NCBI RefSeq assembly: GCF_900168125.1
Contig: NZ_FUZF01000021.1
Location: forward strand, 36,215 to 100,214
Length of the DNA stretch: 64,000 bases
Reading direction: 5' to 3'
Origin: Sphingobacterium nematocida
GTDB taxonomy: Bacteria > Bacteroidota > Bacteroidia > Sphingobacteriales > Sphingobacteriaceae
Shown here: positions 9,155 to 18,161 of the stretch, one piece after another
Position numbering within the stretch: position 1 is the stretch's first letter
How the letters are laid out: each line of letters starts with the position of its first letter
The notes under the pieces: generated by a model
What the model saw: the letters and a program-made list of their open reading frames with translations, nothing else
What the model was told of the DNA's origin: nothing
Databases searched by the model: none
Program-made: the position numbers and the translations under genes

Positions 9155-9300
9155 AAACTAACCAATTATTAACCTAAATTATGAATACCCAAAGTTACGG
9201 AGATGAATGCTTTTAAATGTTAAATTCTCGTTAATATTCAACTAGACAACAGATTTGTTACCTCTGCTCACTCCTTTTAGCATAGATAGAAGCATTATCA

Positions 9301-10677
9301 CTAGAAATGCAACCTCCATTCCTTCATTCCCGCCGAGTAGTTTTTGACATCCTTGAAACCATGTTTTGCCAATAAAGACTGTGCTATTGTAGAACGATCT
9401 CCGCTCTGGCAGTGAATAACAATTTGCTTGTCCTTATTAAACTTATCCAGATTTTTGGTCAGAGTCCCCACGAAAATATGCTCTGCTCCTTCAACATGAT
9501 ATTCTAGATATTCGGAAGCCCCTCGCACATCTACAATCTGTACATTAGGATCTCCGATATAAGATTTAAACTCCTCCATATCAATAATTGTCTCCTGTTC
9601 TAAATCTATATCTAAATCATTGACACTAGAAATATACCCGTACATATTATCTAGTCCAATCCGCATTAACTTGCGTGTGAGATCCTCCATCTTATGATCC
9701 TCGGCTACAAGGATAAACTGTTGTTGATAATCTAGCAACCACCCACACCAAGTTGCAAAAGAGTTGTTTCCCTGTATATTCAGGCTATTCGGTATAAATC
9801 CCTTTGCAAAATCAACTTTATTGCGGGTATCGATCACAGTTAGGCCTTTTGAATACGCTTCCAGAAACTGATCTCTTGTTAGTTTCGGGTACTGCGGAAC
9901 CTCGACAAGCAATGGTCTATCGACTTTATTAAGATGTTTCATCATTGCAAAATAGGTCGGTGGTTCTGGCTGTCCGTCTAAGAGATTAGCAATAAATCCT
10001 TTTTCATCTTGAGGATATTGAAATGCCCAGTTTCGAATCTTCTCATACCCAATAGTAGTGCTAGGCACTGCCCCCAACGCCTTGCCACAGGCAGAGCCTG
10101 CGCCATGACCTGGCCAGATCTGCACGTATTCCGGGAGTTGAGCAAACCGTTTGATCGATTGATACAATTGTCGAGCACCCTTTTCCTGTGTACCGACCAG
10201 TCCCGCAGCTTTTTCCAATAGATCAGGTCTCCCCACATCACCAACAAACACAAAATCGCCTGTAAACACCATCACAGGACTTTCGGTAGCAGGATGGTCT
10301 GTCAATAGAAAACTAATACTCTCGGGCGTATGCCCAGGTGTATGCAACACCTCTAAACTCAAATTACCAACGCGAATGGTATCTCCATGTCGCAATCCCT
10401 GATGTACAAATTCGTACTGCCATTCAGGACCTCCTTCAGCAGACAAGTAGAGTTCGGCTCCAGTGGCAGCAATCAACTCTCTTGATCCACTCAGAAAATC
10501 CGCATGAATGTGTGTTTCTGTGACATGTGTAATCTTCATATTGTTTTGCTTTGCAATATGCAAATACACATCTATATCACGCTGCGCGTCGATAACAATA
10601 GCTTCGTTCTTGGCCTGACAACCGATAAAGTAACTCGCTTGAGCTAAACTCTTATCGTACACATGTTGAAAAAACAT
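9301..10677 (-). CDS. CstB-like persulfide dioxygenase-rhodanese fusion
   Basis: A 458-residue cytoplasmic protein with three domains. A metallo-beta-lactamase domain (about residues 1-210) carries THIHADFLSG, HTPGHTPESI, TGDFVFVGDVGRPDLL and WPGHGAGSACGK, the ETHE1-type mononuclear iron site. A rhodanese-like domain (about 265-350) has no Cys in its active loop, and a second rhodanese domain (about 365-458) has the active-site loop CQSGDRS. This order matches Staphylococcus CstB, which oxidises persulfides to sulfite/thiosulfate. The TauE/SafE exporter gene lies 55 bp upstream on the same strand, the same partnership as in cst operons. Sulfide/persulfide detoxification is therefore the likely job. 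No CstR-type regulator is visible. Plain MBL-rhodanese hydrolase would be the cautious name. Confidence 0.87.
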   Translation of the reverse strand: MFFQHVYDKSLAQASYFIGCQAKNEAIVIDAQRDIDVYLHIAKQNNMKITHVTETHIHADFLSGSRELIAATGAELYLSAEGGPEWQYEFVHQGLRHGDTIRVGNLSLEVLHTPGHTPESISFLLTDHPATESPVMVFTGDFVFVGDVGRPDLLEKAAGLVGTQEKGARQLYQSIKRFAQLPEYVQIWPGHGAGSACGKALGAVPSTTIGYEKIRNWAFQYPQDEKGFIANLLDGQPEPPTYFAMMKHLNKVDRPLLVEVPQYPKLTRDQFLEAYSKGLTVIDTRNKVDFAKGFIPNSLNIQGNNSFATWCGWLLDYQQQFILVAEDHKMEDLTRKLMRIGLDNMYGYISSVNDLDIDLEQETIIDMEEFKSYIGDPNVQIVDVRGASEYLEYHVEGAEHIFVGTLTKNLDKFNKDKQIVIHCQSGDRSTIAQSLLAKHGFKDVKNYSAGMKEWRLHF

Positions 10678-10732
10678 ATCTTTTACTTTTTTAATGGGGA
10701 CATAAAATCAGGATGCGACCAGTCCCTTCCTG

Positions 10733-11536
10733 TTATAAAAATAATTCTTTAATGAAAATATAGATTCCCATCAATAAAACAAACCATCCAAACGCGACCT
10801 TCAAGCGCTTTCCTTCAATCTTTTTAGACAAGTAGATTCCTACAAAAATACCCAAGATTGATAGTACAGTAAAAATCACTAATAAATTCCAATCAATGAT
10901 TTCATTGCCCTGTAGATCACCTATAAAGCCGAGTAGCGATTTAGCCGCGATGATAAATAAAGAAGTACCAACAGCAAGCTTCATTGGCATTTTAGCAAGA
11001 AGGACCAAGGCTGGGATGATTAAAAAACCTCCCCCCGCTCCAACGAGACCGGTCAAGACACCAACTAAACTACCCTCTAATAAAATCATTGGGTAATTGT
11101 ACTGTATACGGACCTCTTCCGAATCACTACAATTACGACATGGCTTTATCATAGAAATTGACGCGAGAATCATAACGATTGCAAATAATACCATCAATCC
11201 TATTGCTTTAGTAAATTGAAAGTCGCCGACGGTAAAAATAATCTCCGGAATCAACGGCATAAGATAGGCTCTTGTCAAATAAACCGCAGCGATAGAAGGT
11301 ATGCCAAAAATTAGAACTGTCTTGAAATCTACTTTTCGCTGCAAAGCATTCTGCATGCCTCCAACCAAAGATGTGGCTCCTACAACAAAAAGAGAATAAG
11401 CCGTAGCGAGTACGGGTTCTACCGCCATAATATAAACCAGAATAGGAACAGTCAGAATCGATCCTCCGCTACCTATAAGCCCCAGAGAAATACCAACAAA
11501 AATTGCTAGAACATACCCTATAATTTGTGAATCCAT
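10733..11536 (-). CDS. TauE/SafE-family sulfite/sulfur-anion exporter
   Basis: A 267-residue integral membrane protein with about eight hydrophobic helices. It shows the two-fold TauE pattern: a first repeat with GISLGLIGSGGSILTVPIL (residues 15-33) and a second with VGVLTGLVGAGGGFLIIPAL. An extra cytoplasmic Cys pair lies in the central loop (KPCRNCSD). The family moves sulfite, sulfoacetate or other organosulfonates across the inner membrane. It is transcribed just ahead of the CstB-like gene, so export of sulfite or thiosulfate made by that enzyme is the natural reading. Direction and substrate are inferred. Confidence 0.88.
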   Translation of the reverse strand: MDSQIIGYVLAIFVGISLGLIGSGGSILTVPILVYIMAVEPVLATAYSLFVVGATSLVGGMQNALQRKVDFKTVLIFGIPSIAAVYLTRAYLMPLIPEIIFTVGDFQFTKAIGLMVLFAIVMILASISMIKPCRNCSDSEEVRIQYNYPMILLEGSLVGVLTGLVGAGGGFLIIPALVLLAKMPMKLAVGTSLFIIAAKSLLGFIGDLQGNEIIDWNLLVIFTVLSILGIFVGIYLSKKIEGKRLKVAFGWFVLLMGIYIFIKELFL

Positions 11537-11672
11537 GTAACTATACTATTTATTTGACGACTTGACACCCCTCTTACTTTGACTAGAGACCAAAGATACC
11601 AAAGATCCTAATCCTCTAGCGTAACATTAGTTACAGTAATACAAGTAGTCAACCATATATCAAAAAATAGTC

Positions 11673-12599
11673 CTAGTCTACTATTTTGACGGTAGCATCA
11701 CCTCCGTTCTCTGGAAGATTAACCGATTCGCCAATCAGTTCACGAATAGTCTCTTCAATCATGATATTCATACTATTCAGCCCCAGATCGTTGGCTTCAT
11801 GACCAAACGGCTCTTCGATCTCATCGGCAATGGCTTCAAAAGCAACAAAGGTATAAGCAATAAAGACAACGATAAAGGGAGTAAACCAGCTCAGACTATC
11901 CACTAAGCCAAACGGTAATAGCAAGCAATAAATATAAACAGTACGATGTAATAGAACCTTATAGCTATAAGGTATAGGTGTTGAAGATATACGTTCACAA
12001 CCGCCCAAAATATCGGATAGTTTATCTAGATTTTCATCAAATCTGGCCTGTTGAATTGAATCAATATATCCTTCTTCTTTTATGTTTTGAACCCACCTAC
12101 CCATCAACATCAAAACAACAGCTGGCTTATACTTTGATTCCATAAGCATCTCATAATCCGAAATAGAAACACGCGCCCTCAACTCATCACTCGGATCCGT
12201 GAACCGTAATTGATGCTTTAGCGATACAATAAATGCCCCTATCAAATAGACAAACTCCTGTATAGTTTCTGCTGCTATTTTTCTCTGCCCTAGGGTCAAT
12301 GATTGACGAGTCAGTGATCGGGACACATTCAGTAGAGCTCCCCACAATTTTCGTCCCTCCCAAAAACGATCATAGCTCACATTATTACGAAATCCCAAAA
12401 ATAAAGCAAGAACAAAACCAAATAAAGTAAAGGGAACAGGATTCAGCGGTACTTTATAAGAAAATAAGGTCCCGTGAAAATACACCACGCCAATAGATAG
12501 GATAAATAACAAGGATAGCCGTGGTAACAACTGCGGCAATACGGAGCCATGCCAGATGAACAGCATCCTAAACCAATTTTCCTTTTTACGTACAATCAT
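11673..12599 (-). CDS. Bestrophin-family (UPF0187) ion channel-like protein
   Basis: A 308-residue membrane protein beginning MIVRKKENWFRMLFIWHGSVLPQLLPRL, the typical start of bacterial bestrophins such as YneE. Other family features are LNPVPFTLFGFVLALFLGFRNNVSYDRFWEGRKLWG and the late motif EIEEPFGHEANDLGL. Homologues form pentameric anion or cation channels in the inner membrane. An upstream in-frame ATG at 12623 adds eight residues, but it lies at or before the expected transcription start of the TATTTTTG box at 12634-12627, so I prefer the ATG at 12599. It has no obvious partner gene. Confidence 0.9.
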   Translation of the reverse strand: MIVRKKENWFRMLFIWHGSVLPQLLPRLSLLFILSIGVVYFHGTLFSYKVPLNPVPFTLFGFVLALFLGFRNNVSYDRFWEGRKLWGALLNVSRSLTRQSLTLGQRKIAAETIQEFVYLIGAFIVSLKHQLRFTDPSDELRARVSISDYEMLMESKYKPAVVLMLMGRWVQNIKEEGYIDSIQQARFDENLDKLSDILGGCERISSTPIPYSYKVLLHRTVYIYCLLLPFGLVDSLSWFTPFIVVFIAYTFVAFEAIADEIEEPFGHEANDLGLNSMNIMIEETIRELIGESVNLPENGGDATVKIVD

Positions 12600-12626
12600 G
12601 GGCTCCACTGTAATGGTAATCAATCA

Positions 12627-12634
12627 CAAAAATA
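12627..12634 (-). promoter_or_regulatory. Bacteroidetes -7 promoter box for the bestrophin gene
   Basis: On the minus strand this reads TATTTTTG, fitting the TAnnTTTG consensus of the primary Bacteroidetes sigma factor. An ATTG lies about 22 nt upstream as a weak -33 element. Its position favours the downstream ATG start of the bestrophin gene. Confidence 0.5.
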
Positions 12635-12668
12635 CGGAGATAAATTAGCTTTATTGCAATACAGACGA

Positions 12669-13166
12669 TCAAGCGAGGTACTTTTCCTCTTCACTATCTA
12701 AAATTGCTGGGCGCTCAAAAACTATAAATTTCTGGTAAATAGCATGCTTACTTTGCTCTGTGCATTCCAAATATCCACTAATATAAAGTTCTAACCCATT
12801 CAGTCTGATCTCAGGAACTAGCCGTATATCTACTAAAAGAAAAAGCTCCCGTGCTCTTCTGTCATGGGCTGAATCGGTAAGATACAAAGGAGAAAACTGC
12901 CTAAAACGTATATTATCTTTTTTTAAAAAGCCTATTTCTTCAACACAAACACCTCTATAATATGGAGATAGGGATAATAATTCCAAACGCAACTTGACCA
13001 AAGAACGCCCTGTATCCTGATGAACTTCTTCGTCAGAATAACAAGTAGAGAGGCGTACATTAACAGCATCCTGAAAAAGATAAACCTTCCCAGTTTTAAC
13101 ATACTGCATGTAGACCATAAATCCCAAGAGGATTATACCTAAGGTCAATAACACTTCATAAATCAT
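12669..13166 (-). CDS. Unknown protein with one N-terminal membrane helix
   Basis: Starting at the ATG at 13166 gives 165 residues: an N-terminal hydrophobic helix (MIYEVLLTLGIILLGFMVYMQY) and then a soluble domain rich in beta-strand patterns (VNVRLSTCYSD, SLVKLRLELLSLSPYYRG, LYISGYLECTEQ). I do not recognise a family. A longer frame to 13253 is open, but its extra residues are basic and unlike a signal sequence. It is transcribed in the same direction as the upstream fibre locus and the downstream bestrophin gene, with 138 bp to the usher-like gene, so it may be unrelated to both. Confidence 0.65.
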   Translation of the reverse strand: MIYEVLLTLGIILLGFMVYMQYVKTGKVYLFQDAVNVRLSTCYSDEEVHQDTGRSLVKLRLELLSLSPYYRGVCVEEIGFLKKDNIRFRQFSPLYLTDSAHDRRARELFLLVDIRLVPEIRLNGLELYISGYLECTEQSKHAIYQKFIVFERPAILDSEEEKYLA

Positions 13167-13304
13167 AGATAGCCTGCGGTTTGCATGGGTGCAATCCCTA
13201 AAACGAATGTAGACAAATTTTCTTTGAAAAAAAATTTTCTTTCTAAAAAACATACGCTTATACGTGCTGCAAATATTTACGGGAATTTAATCCTTAGAAA
13301 AAAA

Positions 13305-16148
13305 CTAGTTTTTAACGCCAAACCGCTTTACATCTATTTTCTTAGCTTTTACCTTCAAACTAAAAGATCCAAGATCCACCCTGCTTCCAGGATTAATTTG
13401 GATAGTGTAAGCAGGATCCTCGAGGTATATGTGCTGTTGAAATTTGGAGACATCCGGATATATGGTATAAGTTCCTTTTGGCAGATGGAATTCGAAGAAA
13501 CCTCTTGCATCCGTATTCACGGTAAAAACCCGTCCTTGTTCATTACGTGCACTTATCGTATAGATACCCAGGCGAGGGTCGATCGGAAGCTGCAGTGCAG
13601 GATCATAATCCAACAGTAAGCGACCGTGCGCGCTTCCTACTTTTTGCAAAGCAACTTCTATCCGCATGCTCTTTGCGTCTATATCAACAGATCGCGAACC
13701 TCCTTGGTATTGATTCTTCAATGGGAAAAACAACATATAGCTTCCATACGGCATTTTCTTGAAGGAGGCCTCTCCTCTTTTATCTGTTACAAACAGGATA
13801 TTACGCACCATAAAACCGTAATCAGATGCCGTTTCGTCACCTTCATCGAAAATATCATTCCCATTATTGTCGTAATAACAAAACATTTTCAAATTTCCTG
13901 ATTTCGTCGCTGCACGTTCTAAATCCTGTCCTTTAAACTGCTGACGAACCCCCACCTGCAGATTTGCATAATCGTATCGATAGTTAGTTACACCGACATT
14001 GTACATATATTGAAATGTAGTATGCAAATGAGTTTGCTTTGCTACACGATATTCGGCCAATACATTACCACTGAGTGATTTTCCCCATCCTTCGTTCACC
14101 TGTCCACTAACACTTGTATTCCATCTCAGTTTACGTTGCATTAAATCGCCTTGGTAACGTATGCCTAAAAGATAGCGAGCACCAAACTCTCTGTCTAAAA
14201 TCAAAGCACTCATCATATCATAAACCTCAAAAGGTCCATTTTGATAGTTGCCAAAAACACCCAATCGCTCATAGTTATAGGATACATCGGTACGAAGAAC
14301 AAATCTACGTGAAGAAATATTCTCCAAAGACATACTCCCTCCCTCCACTGTAAAAAACAAACTGTGTTTTAAGTTTTTAGAACGAAGACTGGCACTCGTT
14401 AACAAAAGTGCCGAATGGGAAGAAAGTTTGACCATATCGTCATATACCATATAATCTGCGTGCTCCTGATTATAACTAGGGACGACACTAAACTGTCCAA
14501 AGGAAGATAAAGAGAAGGAAAACTGCGCATCCCATCGGGATAAGCCACTGTTAAAACTCTTATAATAAGGATTTAGATACTCAGGTCTATAATCTGTATA
14601 AGAATACCCCAACCCCAGACCGAAATGCCGAAGACGACGATTGACCCGCTGGCTTAACTGCAAAGCACCACGTCTATTGCCTGGAAAATACCCAGAACTG
14701 TAATAATTGTCACTACTGAAGTTCCACTTTCGCAATTGCTGATCCACTTTAAGCCCCATAGCGATAGATGGCATGGATGTTTCATCTTTTCGATAAAAAC
14801 CAGTATATTGTTGTACCCCCGCTCCAAAAAAACCTTCTATCCTCATCCCTTCGGCATGTTTCGGCTTAGCAATATCGAAACGATTAGTCCATAGGATAGA
14901 GATCACACTATCCTGACGATTTTGATCATATAAGACCTGTCCATCATAACGCTTTTGTAGAGATTCTTGATCTGCCAACTGTACACGGGCAAATGCCGTA
15001 AACCCAGGATCATCCGGCCCATAATATCCCAACAAATCGTGAGTCCGTTGAATGAAACCTCCCGAAAACCGCTGATCAGCGGCCGTATCTTGGTACACAT
15101 ATGTAGCTCCTCTTCCATAAAAAGGAGCTTCAAGACCCTCTTGTATATTTCCGACTGTCACACCGTGGCGTCCTTTTTCATAGGTCAAAAAAGTATTATT
15201 GACATTCCAATACTTATCTCCTCCCCAATGATTGGCCGATACTCCATAACGAGCCCTTCCACCAGCAAGCCGATAAGATCCTTCGGAAAGGATATTATAC
15301 GATGGCTGTTGATCTAAAATATTTGAAACCCGAAACTCTACATAATTAGGATTATAGCCTACAAATCGTTGATCAGAGGCAAACATTTGTTGATAGTTTC
15401 GTTCAGAGACAATATTGGAGTACTGTAAATTAACATTACCAAACACATCATTATTATCATATATCCCCGCAATTCGTACGGTATATTGAGCGAGATTCAT
15501 CATATAACGCTCGATCACAAAACTTCTTCTTATTAACGTATCTTTTCCCGAAGCAAGCTGTAGATTTATTTCCTGAAAGATAGTTTGACCTATGCGGTCC
15601 GAAGAGGAGAAGAGAATTTTTACTTGTTCATCTGTAGTCCCAGTATTGACGACACGCAACTGCATTTGTATCGAGTCACCAATATTGCGAAGATATTGAA
15701 TACTTGAATTATCTTGAAGCTGTACGGAGCGCCTATCAGGGACCTCTAGCGAAATAGACTTACTTAAAACTTCCTGCTTGTCATTATCAGAAAGAAACAC
15801 ACGAAATCTCTTCCCTTTAAGCAAGCTCAATGTTTCTGAACGTAATTTAAGCGACATAAACCGCTTCTTTCCAGCATCGATCTGAACAGCTATTCGTGAT
15901 GAACTAAGGCTAGTCAAATCTGAGGGTAATTCTAAAGAGACATAGCCCGTAAAAACAGTACTTCCTGTATTCTCAAACTCAATATCCAAACTATTAATTC
16001 CTGGTTGTAAAATCAAACTTGATACAATAGTCCAATTTACACTTGCTTTTTCCTGTGCATAACCTTTTAGCGCGGAAAAACACGAAAGCAACAATAAAAA
16101 AAAAGACAGTTGCCAGTTCAGAAAAATCGACTTTCGACAAGAAAACAT
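13305..16148 (-). CDS. Usher-like outer-membrane beta-barrel protein of a putative chaperone-usher fibre system
   Basis: About 947 residues. A signal peptide ends KGYAQ. Two Ig-like domains (about residues 36-135 and 140-240) are followed by a long region (about 250-740) of alternating, aromatic-rich strands typical of a large outer-membrane barrel, including GNIQEGLEAPFYGRGATYVYQD. About 200 C-terminal residues form two beta-sandwich modules beginning CYYDNNGNDIFDEGDE and ending in carboxypeptidase-regulatory-like strands. Ushers of the CfaC/archaic type have the same ~900-residue size and end modules, but I see no typical PapC N-terminal domain. The gene follows the adhesin-like gene directly: a GTG at 16154 overlaps its TAG, and the ATG at 16148 is my preferred start. 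The usher role is inferred from architecture and the PapD-like chaperone in the same operon; an unrelated barrel remains possible. Confidence 0.6.
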   Translation of the reverse strand: MFSCRKSIFLNWQLSFFLLLLSCFSALKGYAQEKASVNWTIVSSLILQPGINSLDIEFENTGSTVFTGYVSLELPSDLTSLSSSRIAVQIDAGKKRFMSLKLRSETLSLLKGKRFRVFLSDNDKQEVLSKSISLEVPDRRSVQLQDNSSIQYLRNIGDSIQMQLRVVNTGTTDEQVKILFSSSDRIGQTIFQEINLQLASGKDTLIRRSFVIERYMMNLAQYTVRIAGIYDNNDVFGNVNLQYSNIVSERNYQQMFASDQRFVGYNPNYVEFRVSNILDQQPSYNILSEGSYRLAGGRARYGVSANHWGGDKYWNVNNTFLTYEKGRHGVTVGNIQEGLEAPFYGRGATYVYQDTAADQRFSGGFIQRTHDLLGYYGPDDPGFTAFARVQLADQESLQKRYDGQVLYDQNRQDSVISILWTNRFDIAKPKHAEGMRIEGFFGAGVQQYTGFYRKDETSMPSIAMGLKVDQQLRKWNFSSDNYYSSGYFPGNRRGALQLSQRVNRRLRHFGLGLGYSYTDYRPEYLNPYYKSFNSGLSRWDAQFSFSLSSFGQFSVVPSYNQEHADYMVYDDMVKLSSHSALLLTSASLRSKNLKHSLFFTVEGGSMSLENISSRRFVLRTDVSYNYERLGVFGNYQNGPFEVYDMMSALILDREFGARYLLGIRYQGDLMQRKLRWNTSVSGQVNEGWGKSLSGNVLAEYRVAKQTHLHTTFQYMYNVGVTNYRYDYANLQVGVRQQFKGQDLERAATKSGNLKMFCYYDNNGNDIFDEGDETASDYGFMVRNILFVTDKRGEASFKKMPYGSYMLFFPLKNQYQGGSRSVDIDAKSMRIEVALQKVGSAHGRLLLDYDPALQLPIDPRLGIYTISARNEQGRVFTVNTDARGFFEFHLPKGTYTIYPDVSKFQQHIYLEDPAYTIQINPGSRVDLGSFSLKVKAKKIDVKRFGVKN

Positions 16149-16153
16149 CTTCA

Positions 16154-17239
16154 CTATTTTGGCATTAACAGATAAAGAAGTGAAACTGTATAACTCCCAG
16201 AACGAGCTGTAAGCAGTTGTGAGCGGGTCAAATAGGCACCGTATTGAATATTAAAATAACGAACCACCTTTTTGTCTGTGGAGCGTCCTGAATAGGCGAC
16301 CTGCTCTGTTGTAGACAACTGTATTTTAGGATTGGAAATTGTATTTCCTGAACCTGAGGTCGGGACGACCTGCAAGGAAAGAACAGACAAAGGAAGAGAG
16401 CCCCCTAAAGCCCTATTAATCTCTGGTTCTAAGGACTTAACACGTAGTTCATAATCTGTACTGGAATTAATACGGATAGCATTATCTACCTGAAACTGCA
16501 CCCCCTCAGCATAATGCTGACGCGTAAAAAACTGCAATGAAGCATCCATGGCAGCTGCATCTATCTGCAGACTATAATCTGGTTCTACATCGACAGCATT
16601 TCCGTCTGTAAGACGAGGCTTAATATGAAGCTTATAATTAACATATTGATAGCCTATAACCCTACCATTCACTTCGTACAAGGTAAATTGCAATGGAATA
16701 TCATATTCAATATGTGTCCATTCATTAACACTACTTATAAAATCGTCCAGATATTTCCCTTGTACAACAGTTAACATCCCGAACAATCTAGCTAAAGTGT
16801 GCTGATTATTACGTCCACGCAATGGCTGACCAGACTTTTCGATCAAAAAAACCTCCCCACTATTCGCCAAAAATATATCATTTCGACTAGCTCCTATACC
16901 ACTAAGATTTAAGAACGATTGGTTATCATCTTCTGTCCATCGAAGTCCAATCTTATCCGCAGGAAAGGGCTTTCCGCTACGATTCGGACCTCCTGATACA
17001 GGTTGTATCGGAGCCAATAAGCGTACTGAAAGTGACCAGTTGGGAATATTTATATTACCATCCTGACTACCTATTTCAAACTGAAAGGTATTGAACCGAG
17101 GCGCCGTGCTCTTACCTAAATAGGAAGAAACCTCTACATACCTGTCGGACCAGACCGTGAATTTTACTTGAGCCCTACCCCACGAGATGGAAATAAGACT
17201 AAGAAAAATAACAATATATAATCTATTGCTTTGAAACAT
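16154..17239 (-). CDS. Secreted two-domain adhesin-like protein of the fibre locus
   Basis: From the ATG at 17239 the protein has 361 residues with signal peptide MFQSNRLYIVIFLSLISISWGRAQ. The N-terminal part (about residues 25-230) is beta-rich and unrecognised. The C-terminal part (about 235-361) begins with a Y-x-L-x-V-type strand (DYELRVKSL) and ends RSGSYTVSLLYLLMPK. The close GSYTVSLLYL is like the last strand of chaperone-usher pilins (pattern GxYxxxVxVxVxY), which the chaperone caps. A signal peptide, lectin-like first domain and pilin-like second domain are the layout of tip adhesins. The start overlaps the chaperone gene by 17 bp, or 38 bp if the ATG at 17260 is used, so translation is probably coupled. 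No enzyme motif was seen. Confidence 0.6.
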   Translation of the reverse strand: MFQSNRLYIVIFLSLISISWGRAQVKFTVWSDRYVEVSSYLGKSTAPRFNTFQFEIGSQDGNINIPNWSLSVRLLAPIQPVSGGPNRSGKPFPADKIGLRWTEDDNQSFLNLSGIGASRNDIFLANSGEVFLIEKSGQPLRGRNNQHTLARLFGMLTVVQGKYLDDFISSVNEWTHIEYDIPLQFTLYEVNGRVIGYQYVNYKLHIKPRLTDGNAVDVEPDYSLQIDAAAMDASLQFFTRQHYAEGVQFQVDNAIRINSSTDYELRVKSLEPEINRALGGSLPLSVLSLQVVPTSGSGNTISNPKIQLSTTEQVAYSGRSTDKKVVRYFNIQYGAYLTRSQLLTARSGSYTVSLLYLLMPK

Positions 17240-18041
17240 AATCAAACTCAAGCTCTGCAACTTTCACATCGTTATCCTCACCGTAAAACAACATCGCCGT
17301 CGCCAAATAACTTCCAGATTTCAATTCAGGAGGGAGTAACACATACTGCTTTCGCTGATCTCCAGGCAAGCTATAAAGATGAATATCGTCAACCTTAAAA
17401 CGTTCGCCCGTATCCTGATTCAAAAACTCAACACGTAACTGACCTTCTGTCCATGTATTTCCTTTGGTATCAAAATTAAGCGCAAGATATTGTCCAATGC
17501 TATCTACCGAATGATAGGTAAGGTCAGTAATCTCGACGTCGGTCTCGGCTCTTCCATTAAAGCGCTGGTAAATTTTAATGCCCGAGCGTACTGCCAATCG
17601 AATATTAGCCCCTTCACGCTCCTCGCTCACTCTAGGATTCAGCTGCGTAACGAATAACATCGTCGTGTGTACAGGTACAGCGCTACTATTCCGTTTATCT
17701 TGAGGAACCTGCATCTGTAGTTGTAACCGCTTTGTCTCTCCTGGCTTTAATGCAAAAAATGGTTCAGAAACGGAGAGCCAATTTGCACAACTGGTTATCA
17801 AGCTGCCTTTTGGACTAAGAATATTATCACCCGTAGGAGAGTAAGCCCAATCCTCAAAGGAGATCGCGAGATCCAATGCATAATCTTTACTGGGATTGGT
17901 TACATCTACATACTGCGTCTGCGTTTGGCCTCCGTCTGCAACAAAGTAGACACGCGGAGGACCAACAGTAAGTCCTGTCTGGGCATACCCCATCATAAAC
18001 GTTAAAATGTTAATTAAGAGAACAGATAGGTAGTATCGCAT
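17223..18041 (-). CDS. PapD-like periplasmic fimbrial chaperone
   Basis: A 272-residue protein with signal peptide ending MMGYAQ. The mature start GLTVGPPRVYFVADGGQTQTQYVDVTNPS follows the first strands of PapD-type chaperones, with an Arg in the position of PapD Arg8. Later RLAVRSGIKIYQRF matches the G1 strand signature around PapD Lys112 (IKLFYRP). A second Ig-like domain (about residues 155-272) completes the boomerang fold. In known systems these Arg and Lys residues hold the pilin C-terminus while the G1 strand completes the pilin fold. The gene sits between pilin-like and adhesin/usher-like genes on one strand, which strongly supports the role. This is the best anchored member of the locus. 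Confidence 0.78.
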   Translation of the reverse strand: MRYYLSVLLINILTFMMGYAQTGLTVGPPRVYFVADGGQTQTQYVDVTNPSKDYALDLAISFEDWAYSPTGDNILSPKGSLITSCANWLSVSEPFFALKPGETKRLQLQMQVPQDKRNSSAVPVHTTMLFVTQLNPRVSEEREGANIRLAVRSGIKIYQRFNGRAETDVEITDLTYHSVDSIGQYLALNFDTKGNTWTEGQLRVEFLNQDTGERFKVDDIHLYSLPGDQRKQYVLLPPELKSGSYLATAMLFYGEDNDVKVAELEFDYVSKQ

Positions 18042-18094
18042 AGGAAGTGGGTTTTGAACGGAAAATTAAGAAAAATTTCTGACAGCTCTATAAA

Positions 18095-18126
18095 AACTTT
18101 CATGATTCCATGGAATCATGAAAGTT
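18095..18126. repeat. 32-bp perfect palindrome, second copy family member at 62178-62219
   Basis: Left arm AACTTTCATGATTCCA (18095-18110) and right arm TGGAATCATGAAAGTT (18111-18126) are exact reverse complements with no spacer. On the minus strand it is followed by a T-run, so it may act as a second terminator between the pilin and chaperone genes. The same 16-nt right arm recurs before metK. Confidence 0.8.
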
Positions 18127-18161
18127 CTTGATGGCCTTTGGAAACAGAGGTTTTCAGAAAA

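Noticed and set aside
9181..9216. Eleven-codon open frame MNTQSYGDECF
   Set aside because: Too short to support, without a ribosome-binding site or a downstream gene to regulate.
12600..12623. Longer start of the bestrophin gene
   Set aside because: The extra eight residues lie at or before the expected transcription start, and the family begins MIVRKxxNW.
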